DNA of 46,672 nt, from assembly GCA_031262545.1 (NCBI GenBank), contig JAISHP010000154.1, positions 1-46,672 on the forward strand, given 5' to 3'. The notes under the pieces were generated by a model. That model made no database searches. It saw only the letters and a program-made list of their open reading frames with translations, and had not been told where the DNA came from. The translations under genes and the position numbers were made by a program. The first letter of the stretch is position 1, and each line of letters begins with the position of its first letter. Source of the stretch: Candidatus Ancillula hodotermitis (lineage in GTDB: Bacteria; Actinomycetota; Actinomycetes; Actinomycetales; Bifidobacteriaceae). Shown one piece after another: positions 38,920 through 46,672 of this stretch.

Positions 38920-40500
38920 TTATTTCGGTGAACCAAACCAAGAACGATAATAAAGATAAAAATTCCTATTACCATAACTAGAACATCTATCTCCAGTTCC
39001 GAACCCCGCATTTAAAGCTGCGGCATTAGGAGTATAAGGTGTATACGCATAAAGAGAAGCAGTTGCAGTGTTTCTAATATAAACATCTTTTGTTCCACAA
39101 GAATAACTTGGATTATAGCGAATATAATTATGAGCACCGACAACCTTGCCAAAATAAGCTGTGCCTAAATGTTGATAATTCCTGAATTGCCAGGCAGCAT
39201 TATAAAGCTGACTAAACAACCCCCCATGAGTTGGATCGCAAGGTGCACCATCAGGACACCCATATCCTAGCGCATAAGTATATGCCCCTGGACTTGGATA
39301 AGGAGTTGTAACTAACCCTTGTTCTTTTTGCAATGTCACTAATAGAGCCTTTTCGGAGATATTACAGGCATTCGAAACGGCAGAAATCGCCTCGGCAGCC
39401 GACAAGTATTTTCCGGAATCAAAACCAGAACAAAGCTGATCTTTATCTTCATGGATTGAATAAACATGATAATTCTTCATACACCACTGCCCTGAACAAG
39501 ATGATCCCTTACTATTTAAAAAATCCTGAATTTGCCCAACAGTCATAGTTCCATGTGTGTAAAATTTATAATCAGCAATAATATAACCAGCATCAAATCC
39601 ACTAGTACTAGCTCCTCCTGGCCCTAAATCTTTTTCCAAAAGCTTCTGTAGCCTATTATCTAAGGCTGTCTGGTCAGCTTCCGAACGTTTGATTCTCACA
39701 GTCAGTGATGTTTGTTGCGATTGTAATTGAGCCTGTTTACTAGCAAGTTGAGATTGTAAATTAGCTATCTCATTCTTCTTAGCCTGCGCAGTAGATTGCG
39801 CATCCGCAGCAACCTTTTTGTTTGCTTGAGCCTGATTATTTAAATCATCAATTTTTTTAGTAACCGCTTTTAATCTGTCAGCTTTTGAACCAAACTCAGC
39901 TGTTTGAGAGGTGTATTTATCTAATAATCTAGTTTCAATTCTCCCTATTTGATCATTCATTTCTAAATTTTTAATGAAATCATCACTATCTCCAGCCCCC
40001 ATAATTGCTTGGACTTCATTAGCTAAATCTGGAGTCTGCATATCCTCTCTTGCTGCCGAAGCTACAGCAATTTCAGATTCTGAACGCCCCGTTTTTGCAG
40101 TATCCAATTGTTTTTCAATTCTAGTTTTATCTTCTTTAGCAGCCGTCAGTCTTTCCTCAATGTCTTTCGCAATTGCGGATGTTCTATCCAATTCTGAATT
40201 CGCATTACTTAATTCTAACTGAGCTTTTGGTAAATCATAATTTTGAATTTGATCAACTTGAATGGCAACAGATTTTAATTGATCACTAACCCCTGATAGC
40301 TCACCATTTAATTGCGCTTGACGTTGTGATTCTTGCTCAATTAATTGATTTAACTGATCTTCACTTTGATCTTCTGCTTTAGATATCACAATTGGTGAGA
40401 AAAAAATTAAAAATAATGCACAAACAAAAAACCAAGCAGTTAGTTTTTTAGAGTCCAAAATGCAAAACCTCCCATTTTTCATTATTTTCATGATGCACAA
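38920..40500 (-). CDS. Secreted protein: CwlO/PcsB-like coiled coil plus Cys-rich C-terminal domain
   Basis: N-terminal signal/TM, SEDQLNQLIEQESQRQAQLNGELSGVSDQLKS... coiled coil, C-terminal GTMTVGQIQDFLNSKGSSCSGQWCMKNY...LLVTLQKEQGLV...GYGCPDGAPCDPTHGG. Confidence 0.75.
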   Translation of the reverse strand: MCIMKIMKNGRFCILDSKKLTAWFFVCALFLIFFSPIVISKAEDQSEDQLNQLIEQESQRQAQLNGELSGVSDQLKSVAIQVDQIQNYDLPKAQLELSNANSELDRTSAIAKDIEERLTAAKEDKTRIEKQLDTAKTGRSESEIAVASAAREDMQTPDLANEVQAIMGAGDSDDFIKNLEMNDQIGRIETRLLDKYTSQTAEFGSKADRLKAVTKKIDDLNNQAQANKKVAADAQSTAQAKKNEIANLQSQLASKQAQLQSQQTSLTVRIKRSEADQTALDNRLQKLLEKDLGPGGASTSGFDAGYIIADYKFYTHGTMTVGQIQDFLNSKGSSCSGQWCMKNYHVYSIHEDKDQLCSGFDSGKYLSAAEAISAVSNACNISEKALLVTLQKEQGLVTTPYPSPGAYTYALGYGCPDGAPCDPTHGGLFSQLYNAAWQFRNYQHLGTAYFGKVVGAHNYIRYNPSYSCGTKDVYIRNTATASLYAYTPYTPNAAALNAGFGTGDRCSSYGNRNFYLYYRSWFGSPK

Positions 40501-41332
40501 TTTTACTCAAATCTCCAAAATTTCCAAATTTCAATGAAATAATAGTAGACCCCGCACCTGAGATGGCAGTAGCTATTCCTAATTCACGCAACTTTTTTAC
40601 CCTATTCAAAGATTCAGGATAGACATTTTTTCTAAAATCTTGATGAACAAAATCTTCAGTTCCTTGAAATAATAATTCATTATCGCCATTAATTAACGCC
40701 ATAATCAGAGTTGCTACTGAAGCTGTGTTTTTAACAGCTAAAGAGCGAAATATCTGCTTTGGCAAAGCTTCTCTAGCATCTTTTGTTGAACAAGGCTCAC
40801 TATTGACTTGAACAAGAGCTTTCAAATTTTTGTGAACAGGAATCTGAACTACTTCTGAATTCAAAGTAACCAATTGACAACCACCATAGAAACAAGGTGC
40901 AACATTATCCCCATGCCCCTCAATCTCTAAAGCACGAGAAAAAATATTCACCCGTTGTGTGCCTTTAGTTAAATCATTCAAAATTGCATCTGCAGCTTTT
41001 AAAGATAATATTATTGCCGCCGAAGATGAACCAAGGCCTCGAGCATGTGGAATACTATTTACACAACGTAAATGAAACTTGACTGCCCCAAAACCATTTT
41101 GAATTAATTCATTATCAATTAATTTGTATAGCAAATTTCGATTATCGTTAGGAACGTCAATATAACGACCTTGAAGTTCGACTAACTGATCATAATCAAA
41201 TTTATCACTTAAATTATCAGACCAAAAAACTTCCAATTCATCATAAAATGGTAATGCTAAACCTAAGCAATCAAATCCAGGTCCTAAATTAGCGGAAGTT
41301 GCGGGAGCTTTAAATTTTTTAGATTTGATCAT
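40448..41332 (-). CDS. thrB: Homoserine kinase (GHMP family)
   Basis: KKFKAPATSANLGPGFDCLGLALPFYD and HARGLGSSSAAIILSLKAAD GHMP motifs; AISGAGSTIISL. Confidence 0.9.
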   Translation of the reverse strand: MIKSKKFKAPATSANLGPGFDCLGLALPFYDELEVFWSDNLSDKFDYDQLVELQGRYIDVPNDNRNLLYKLIDNELIQNGFGAVKFHLRCVNSIPHARGLGSSSAAIILSLKAADAILNDLTKGTQRVNIFSRALEIEGHGDNVAPCFYGGCQLVTLNSEVVQIPVHKNLKALVQVNSEPCSTKDAREALPKQIFRSLAVKNTASVATLIMALINGDNELLFQGTEDFVHQDFRKNVYPESLNRVKKLRELGIATAISGAGSTIISLKFGNFGDLSKIVHHENNEKWEVLHFGL

Positions 41333-41377
41333 TGTGCTCCTTATTTAATTTGCTACACTAGAACCTTAACTAGAACC

Positions 41378-42310
41378 TTAAATATTATGCGTTGAAGTTT
41401 TGCTTGAAGGTTTTACATTTTTCATAAATTCATGATGAACCATTTCAAACGTATTGTGTGACAATGCAAAACTATTATGCAAAACAATCATCGCTAATTT
41501 AACACCAGCAAAAATTGCCCAAATTGCAAAAGCTACCGCAAGAGCAACCAAAACATAGCCAATTACTTGATAATTCGGATTAGCCGAGCAAACAGCTGCT
41601 GCTTGTGCTGCTCCATATTGCTTAATTGTTAGATCACACTGAGCCTGAATCGAGACATCATAAATTCCTAAGAATCCAGAGCCAACAATTGCTAAAATTA
41701 AACTAGAAATAAAAGCAATCACGAGCTGAATTCCCCAGATTCCACCCCCCGAAACTGCAGGGAAAATCTGCACCTTTCTAACTGAAGTGATAAACTCTTG
41801 TGGAACAACCGATTTAATCAGCGACTTAGCCCCAACCGCTTGTCCGTCTTTACTCTTATCCCTCTTTTTCATATCTCTCCTTCCAAATATGCTATCTAGC
41901 ACATTGATTATGAATATATTTATATACCCTTTTTTTTGTAAACTCTTTTCGATAATACTAATTTTTTGTTCATTACCCCAAAACGCCTGCAAATCAACAG
42001 TGTTTTGAATACCAGATTTAATCAAAATTTCTATAAAAATTGTTAAAGATGATAAATTTTTCTCACCAAAAATATCTTGTCTATCAGAAGCATTCATTTC
42101 CTGAAGTGATTTGAGCAAATCTGAAAGACTTTGCTCTCCTCTTTCAACAATTACGCTATCATCAACCGGTAATGCTGCAAAATGAATATATTTCTCAATC
42201 ATTGGCTTAACTGACTGATGATTAGCCAAGTCATTCTCAAAAAAAACATCTAAAACATTCAAAGAAAGTTGCGGCCATTTCAAAATGACATCTTTGTCAT
42301 ATTCCCACAT
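41378..42310 (-). CDS. Unknown membrane protein with C-terminal TM region
   Basis: Start revised to ATG 42310 (MWEYDKDVILKWPQLSL) preceded by an aggaagg-like RBS; two C-terminal TM segments. Confidence 0.65.
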   Translation of the reverse strand: MWEYDKDVILKWPQLSLNVLDVFFENDLANHQSVKPMIEKYIHFAALPVDDSVIVERGEQSLSDLLKSLQEMNASDRQDIFGEKNLSSLTIFIEILIKSGIQNTVDLQAFWGNEQKISIIEKSLQKKGYINIFIINVLDSIFGRRDMKKRDKSKDGQAVGAKSLIKSVVPQEFITSVRKVQIFPAVSGGGIWGIQLVIAFISSLILAIVGSGFLGIYDVSIQAQCDLTIKQYGAAQAAAVCSANPNYQVIGYVLVALAVAFAIWAIFAGVKLAMIVLHNSFALSHNTFEMVHHEFMKNVKPSSKTSTHNI

Positions 42311-42311
42311 A

Positions 42312-43832
42312 TCAAATTCCTTCCTGTTCTGATTCACTATCAATGCCAGAATTGATATTATTCTGAAGTGTATCAACAACCGTAACTTCTGCTTTAGCTG
42401 GTGAAATTACTAAAGAATAGTTTGATTTATAAAAATATGTAAAAATAACACTTGTTGCTATTAATATAACAGTTGCTAGGGCAAAAGTAACTCTGAAGGT
42501 TATTCTTGATTTAAATAGATTAAATACAGGATGCCCCTCGTAAAGTCTTAATTTTCCTAGAATTCTACCTAAAATAAAGAAAAATAATATTCCAGTTGGT
42601 CCTGAAACAATATGAAAACCAAAGATTAGCTCAATAACAGCAAAACCAAACATTGCAATAGCTGTAGTTGAAAAAGGATTCCTTGTTCTAATCTCTCCAA
42701 TGCCTTTAACAAAAACATAAATTATAGGAATGAAGAACAATAAGCTTCCAACCAATCCCAATTCACAAAGCAAAAGCATGACTGAGCTATGAACAGGATA
42801 GCCTAAAGCCAAACCGTAACTTGAGTTTCTTAGCAAATCAGTTGAAAAATGATTTACACCATTACCAAATAAAAAATTCCAAGGTGAGCTTGTCCAACTA
42901 TTCCAGGCTAAGCTCAATAAATCTTTTTGAATAACATCATCACTTCTTGGTGAAAGATTTACAATCAAATGTGAACCAAAAATTCCAATAATAACAAGAA
43001 TAGCAACGATCAAAGCAAAAAGAGATTTTTTATTTTTTAATAATTGCAAATCTTTTTTGTAAGAGGCAATAACAACAAAAATAATGAATGTTAAAACCAT
43101 TCCAGTAATTCCTGGACGTGACCAAGTAAATATATCCATTACAAAAAATAGTGCAAAAAGTGACCATCCCATAATTCTATACTTACGATGTTTATCCAGT
43201 AAAGTAGGCATTAGTGAAATCATCAATAAACCAATAAAAACAGAAGCCTCTGAAGCATCCTTCCAGTAAAATGAATAAGGTGTATTCTCAACATTGCCAA
43301 TTGAACCAGATTGATTAAAAATTTGCTCAAGCAATTTTGAAACTAAAATTACTGCCACAACTGATAAAGTCCCAATTGTCCATTTTGCTCTGGTTCTAGG
43401 GTTCTTTCCAACGTAATATCCAACGCACCAAGTTAAAAAGTAAGTAAATATTTGAATATATCCCGAAAAGTCATATCCGTGAATTGATCTTGTCAGCCAC
43501 ATAACCACATCAAAAATAGTTACAAAAATCAATAGCGGAATCGTAGCAAACACACGAAGCTCTAGATTCTTTCTATGCTGAATTAGAGCAAAAATCGCAA
43601 TTATTAATAAAAAAATAGTTAATACGAATATTTCAAACTGTAAACGTGAAATATCAACAAAATGAGCATCATCAGAAGTGTGGAAAACAATAAATTTACC
43701 AGAACCAAAAAGCACGAAATACAGGACAATAATCCACATTATTTGTGCAAAAAATTTTTTCTTTGAAACAAGTAATAACACAATCGGAACAGCTAGTGAC
43801 CCAATTAACTCTGCAATACTTACCAATGCCAT
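42312..43832 (-). CDS. O-antigen ligase/polymerase-like polytopic membrane protein
   Basis: 506 aa, many TM; WSRPGITGMVLTF and LFGNGVNHFS...ALGYPVHSSVMLLLCELGLVGSLLFF are Wzy/WaaL-like. Confidence 0.8.
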   Translation of the reverse strand: MALVSIAELIGSLAVPIVLLLVSKKKFFAQIMWIIVLYFVLFGSGKFIVFHTSDDAHFVDISRLQFEIFVLTIFLLIIAIFALIQHRKNLELRVFATIPLLIFVTIFDVVMWLTRSIHGYDFSGYIQIFTYFLTWCVGYYVGKNPRTRAKWTIGTLSVVAVILVSKLLEQIFNQSGSIGNVENTPYSFYWKDASEASVFIGLLMISLMPTLLDKHRKYRIMGWSLFALFFVMDIFTWSRPGITGMVLTFIIFVVIASYKKDLQLLKNKKSLFALIVAILVIIGIFGSHLIVNLSPRSDDVIQKDLLSLAWNSWTSSPWNFLFGNGVNHFSTDLLRNSSYGLALGYPVHSSVMLLLCELGLVGSLLFFIPIIYVFVKGIGEIRTRNPFSTTAIAMFGFAVIELIFGFHIVSGPTGILFFFILGRILGKLRLYEGHPVFNLFKSRITFRVTFALATVILIATSVIFTYFYKSNYSLVISPAKAEVTVVDTLQNNINSGIDSESEQEGI

Positions 43833-43871
43833 ATTAAATATTATATCAGTTCTACCTAAAAAAAATATTAA

Positions 43872-43897
43872 AATAAAAACCCCGCTTTTGCGGGGTC
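43872..43897 (-). terminator. Rho-independent terminator downstream of rpmB
   Basis: Minus strand GACCCCGC AAAA GCGGGGTTTTTATTTT. Confidence 0.85.
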
Positions 43898-43947
43898 TCT
43901 ATTTTAAAGGAAGTACATGAAATGATTAAATAACACAAATCAAATCG

Positions 43948-44133
43948 TTAACGAACCACCTTTCCAGCTTTAATGCATGCAGCGCATACATTTTGCTTTT
44001 TAGTAGTACCGTTAACTCTAGTTCTAACCGATTGGATATTTGGATTCCATCTACGATTTGTTTTTAAATGCGAGTGAGACACACTATGTCCGAATTCAGG
44101 ACCTTTTCCGCAAATTTCACATTTAGATGCCAT
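43948..44133 (-). CDS. rpmB: 50S ribosomal protein L28 (Cys-containing form)
   Basis: [61 protein letters not shown]. Confidence 0.97.
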   Translation of the reverse strand: MASKCEICGKGPEFGHSVSHSHLKTNRRWNPNIQSVRTRVNGTTKKQNVCAACIKAGKVVR

Positions 44134-44224
44134 TTTTATCTCTCTCTTTCGTTTAATTAATTACTTAATAGAATAATCTACTCATCGCTATTAAGTTAGC
44201 TTCTTAAATATTATAACAGATAGG

Positions 44225-44818
44225 TTATTCATTGTCAAAATCAACCAAGAACACCGAAGTGTCTGAATATCTTTTCTTTTCGATATTTTTAATTTGATTT
44301 ATTCTTGACAATAGAACATCAACCAGTGATCTTGAATCTCTTTCAATAACAATAATTCCTCTTTCACCTTCTTGTGTTTTTAGCAATTTACTATCGTTTA
44401 TTTTTTTAACAATTTGAAATATTTTTTCATCACTAAAATCATATGGTGGGTCAATAAAGATTACATCATATTGTTTATTTTGCATTTTCCCTATTTGTGA
44501 CAAATATACATCTGCATCTTTTTGCCAAAGGTGGACATAACCCATAATTTTTAGGTTGCGGACATTAGCCTTAATTACTTTATTCGCCTCACTTGATTTA
44601 TCTATCAAATCGGCTGATAAAGCTCCTCTTGAAAGAGATTCAATTGCTAACGCTCCCGATCCTGCAAATAAGTCAAGAATTGCCGAATTTTCTAAATACC
44701 CCCTATGTTCCAACAATTGGAACAAGGATTCTTTTACCCGATCTTGAGTTGGACGTGTTAACGAACTTTGTGGAGTAAGTATTTTTTGACCTTTAAATTT
44801 TCCCGAAATAACTCTCAT
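44225..44818 (-). CDS. rsmD: 16S rRNA (guanine966-N2)-methyltransferase RsmD
   Basis: MRVISGKFKGQKILTP...RPTQDRVKESLFQLL...ILDLFAGSGALAIESLSRGA...DVIFIDPPYD; start revised to 44818. Confidence 0.93.
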   Translation of the reverse strand: MRVISGKFKGQKILTPQSSLTRPTQDRVKESLFQLLEHRGYLENSAILDLFAGSGALAIESLSRGALSADLIDKSSEANKVIKANVRNLKIMGYVHLWQKDADVYLSQIGKMQNKQYDVIFIDPPYDFSDEKIFQIVKKINDSKLLKTQEGERGIIVIERDSRSLVDVLLSRINQIKNIEKKRYSDTSVFLVDFDNE

Positions 44819-44834
44819 ATTTGATTTTATGCAA

Positions 44835-45839
44835 TTAAATTTTATATTTTGGAGAAGGAAATTTAGTTGTTTCTCTCTTTGATTGTTCTTCTGTAGGTTC
44901 AAGTTCAATAACTTTTGAATCTGGAACTAACTCTTCTAACTTAGCAACGACTCCTTGAACTAAATCTTCTGGGACAGATGCACCAGAGGTTATTCCAATT
45001 TGTTCAAATCTAGGTAAATCTATATCAAGTTCTTGACAATTATCAATCTGAACAACTTCAAAACCTTGTTGAATAGATTTTTCTGCTAGCCGCTTTGTAT
45101 TTGATGAATTTTGCGAACCAACTACTATAATTAATGCTTTATTTTTATCTAACTTATCAAGTAAATTTTGAACTGCTTCTTGTCTGTTAGTTGTAGCATA
45201 ACAAATATCTGAACTATTTGGAGCTTGCAAATTTGGGAATTTTTCCTTTAGCTCATTAATTATTTTTTGCGAGTCCAGAATAGATAAAGTCGTTTGTGTT
45301 AAGTATATCAATTTTTTATTTTTATACTTTTCTTTATCTTCGTCTCTATCTACATCTTTATCTAAGTTATGAACATCTTTTACCGTTTCAATAACCTTAA
45401 CTTCTGCTCCGGATGCTAATGCTTCTCCAAGAGTTCCTTGCAATTCGTCGTGCCCATTATGCCCAATCAAAAAAATTACATATCCTTTTTTAGCAAAACG
45501 AATAGCCTCGCTGTGAACCTTAGCAACAAGAGGACAAGTTAAATCAACGGTTATTAATTTCTTTTGATTTGCTTCTTTACGAACTCTAGGAGAAACGCCG
45601 TGTGCTGAAAAAACTAAAAGTTCACCATCAGGTACTTCTGAAATTTCCTGAACAAAAGTTACCCCTTCTTGTTGAAAACGTGATACTAATTCTTTGTTGT
45701 GAACTATTTCTTTAAGAACAAAAATTGGACGAACTTTACTTTTTTCCCGAACGTCTTTAACAATTTGCGATAGAGTATTTACAGCTCGTGTAACCCCAGC
45801 ACAAAAACCTCTTGGATTTGCTAAATATATCGGTAACAT
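44835..45839 (-). CDS. ispH: 4-hydroxy-3-methylbut-2-enyl diphosphate reductase
   Basis: LPIYLANPRGFCAGVTRAV, FSAHGVSP, DLTCPLVAKVH, GITSGASVPEDLVQ. Confidence 0.96.
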   Translation of the reverse strand: MLPIYLANPRGFCAGVTRAVNTLSQIVKDVREKSKVRPIFVLKEIVHNKELVSRFQQEGVTFVQEISEVPDGELLVFSAHGVSPRVRKEANQKKLITVDLTCPLVAKVHSEAIRFAKKGYVIFLIGHNGHDELQGTLGEALASGAEVKVIETVKDVHNLDKDVDRDEDKEKYKNKKLIYLTQTTLSILDSQKIINELKEKFPNLQAPNSSDICYATTNRQEAVQNLLDKLDKNKALIIVVGSQNSSNTKRLAEKSIQQGFEVVQIDNCQELDIDLPRFEQIGITSGASVPEDLVQGVVAKLEELVPDSKVIELEPTEEQSKRETTKFPSPKYKI

Positions 45840-45863
45840 ATAATAAATTTTAGCCTTATTATT

Positions 45864-46526
45864 TTAGCCTTGAATTAATCTTGGTCCATATTTCAAAACT
45901 ACAATTAAAACAATGATTAAAATCACAATAATTTCAATCATTAATTCAACACCACTCGCAATTAAAGATTGCAATTTATTATTGAATTTCTCAGAAAATG
46001 GCAGATATTGAGCCAAAACATTATAGTGAAGTTGTGAAAAGAATTGAAAAGTAGTTGAAACCATTAACAGCAAACACCAAGGACACATTGCCCCAATTAC
46101 AAAAGAACTTTGATAGAAAAGCCAATATGCAAAAATTAAAGCACACAAATTGCCGATTTGAGATGCAGTCATAAACCATTTAGGCATTTTAGTTCCGCAA
46201 ATTAACAGAACTGCAATGGTAATAAATACAGCTTCAAATATCATACCTAAGAAAGCATTAGGAACTGTAAAGTCCCCAAAAAATGGCAAAATTTTTCCTA
46301 GAATTTCAGCCTGATCGCTAGCAGCAACAGTCGAACAACTCAATACGGCATTTATATCACAAGAAAAACGAGATCCAGGATTTCTTGCTTCAAAAAGTGC
46401 CTCAATTGACAACATAAAACTGGCCAACATTGCCAATAAACTAAATATTAGAAAAACAATTCCAACATACCCTTTTGTGTGACGAATACCCTTAATTGAT
46501 TCTTTAATTGGTGAAAAAACGTTCAT
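45864..46526 (-). CDS. Vitamin K epoxide reductase (VKOR) family protein
   Basis: FSCDINAVLSCSTVAASDQAEILG...VPNAFLGM...VIGAMCPWCLLLMVST; start revised to 46526 (MNVFSPIKES). Confidence 0.9.
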   Translation of the reverse strand: MNVFSPIKESIKGIRHTKGYVGIVFLIFSLLAMLASFMLSIEALFEARNPGSRFSCDINAVLSCSTVAASDQAEILGKILPFFGDFTVPNAFLGMIFEAVFITIAVLLICGTKMPKWFMTASQIGNLCALIFAYWLFYQSSFVIGAMCPWCLLLMVSTTFQFFSQLHYNVLAQYLPFSEKFNNKLQSLIASGVELMIEIIVILIIVLIVVLKYGPRLIQG

Positions 46527-46656
46527 ATATACATTATATGCTAATTCAATCAAGTAAATTAGGTAATTGGACGCATACCAGATTCTGTTGAAAAATAAAT
46601 AAATAGGATTCTCCAGTAAAATGTTAATATAACAAAACAAAAAAAAGGAGAACCCT

Positions 46657-46672
46657 ATGACTAATAATATAT
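46657..46672 (+). CDS. Start of a plus-strand gene running off the window
   Basis: ATGACTAATAATATAT preceded by AAAAAAGGAGAACCCT (strong RBS). Confidence 0.5.

Noticed and set aside
44819-44908. N-terminal extension of the RsmD ORF
   Set aside because: Overlaps ispH; the conserved protein starts at MRVISGKFKG.
1-46672. Alternative genetic code (TGA recoded, as in some CPR bacteria)
   Set aside because: TGA serves as a normal stop (e.g. 12406-13602 and 16069-16395) and conserved genes such as rpmB and ispH read normally in the standard code.
1-46672. Saccharibacteria (CPR) origin suggested by low GC and VKOR
   Set aside because: thrB, ispH and an ESX-type EccB/C/D/MycP locus fit a low-GC actinobacterium better; lineage remains unproven without phylogeny.

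Overview
This AT-rich window looks chromosomal and actinobacterial-like; the lineage is inferred from gene content, not proven. Its centre is a large, divergent type VII secretion (T7SS/ESX) locus on the minus strand, about 0.8-20.4 kb. In transcription order it holds an EsxA/EsxB-like WXG100 pair, a bank of WXG100/EspC-like/LXG-like candidate substrates and small helical partners, and then the core machinery. The core comprises a membrane protein of unknown family, EccD, an apparent EccB-MycP (mycosin) fusion, a second half-length EccD-like protein and a three-ATPase EccC. No EccE, EccA or EspG was recognised. Next to it (22.0-33.5 kb) is an envelope cluster of MoxR ATPase, DUF58, transglutaminase-like membrane protein, a tail-anchored protein and a 2162-aa Ig/Fn3-like protein. 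This cluster is flanked by two inverted genes whose first ~300 nt are nearly identical. The right end is mostly housekeeping or envelope genes: Wzz-like, CwlO-like secreted protein, thrB, O-antigen ligase-like, rpmB, rsmD, ispH, VKOR. The best leads are the EccB-MycP fusion, the duplicated half EccD, a recurring [D/E]FGFG motif in several encoded proteins, a shared 20-bp upstream element, a decayed WXG100 gene, and a two-member family with the signature W..LQ.RID.G.T...DI.SG.DKS.E. All assignments come from reading the sequence; no database search was run.
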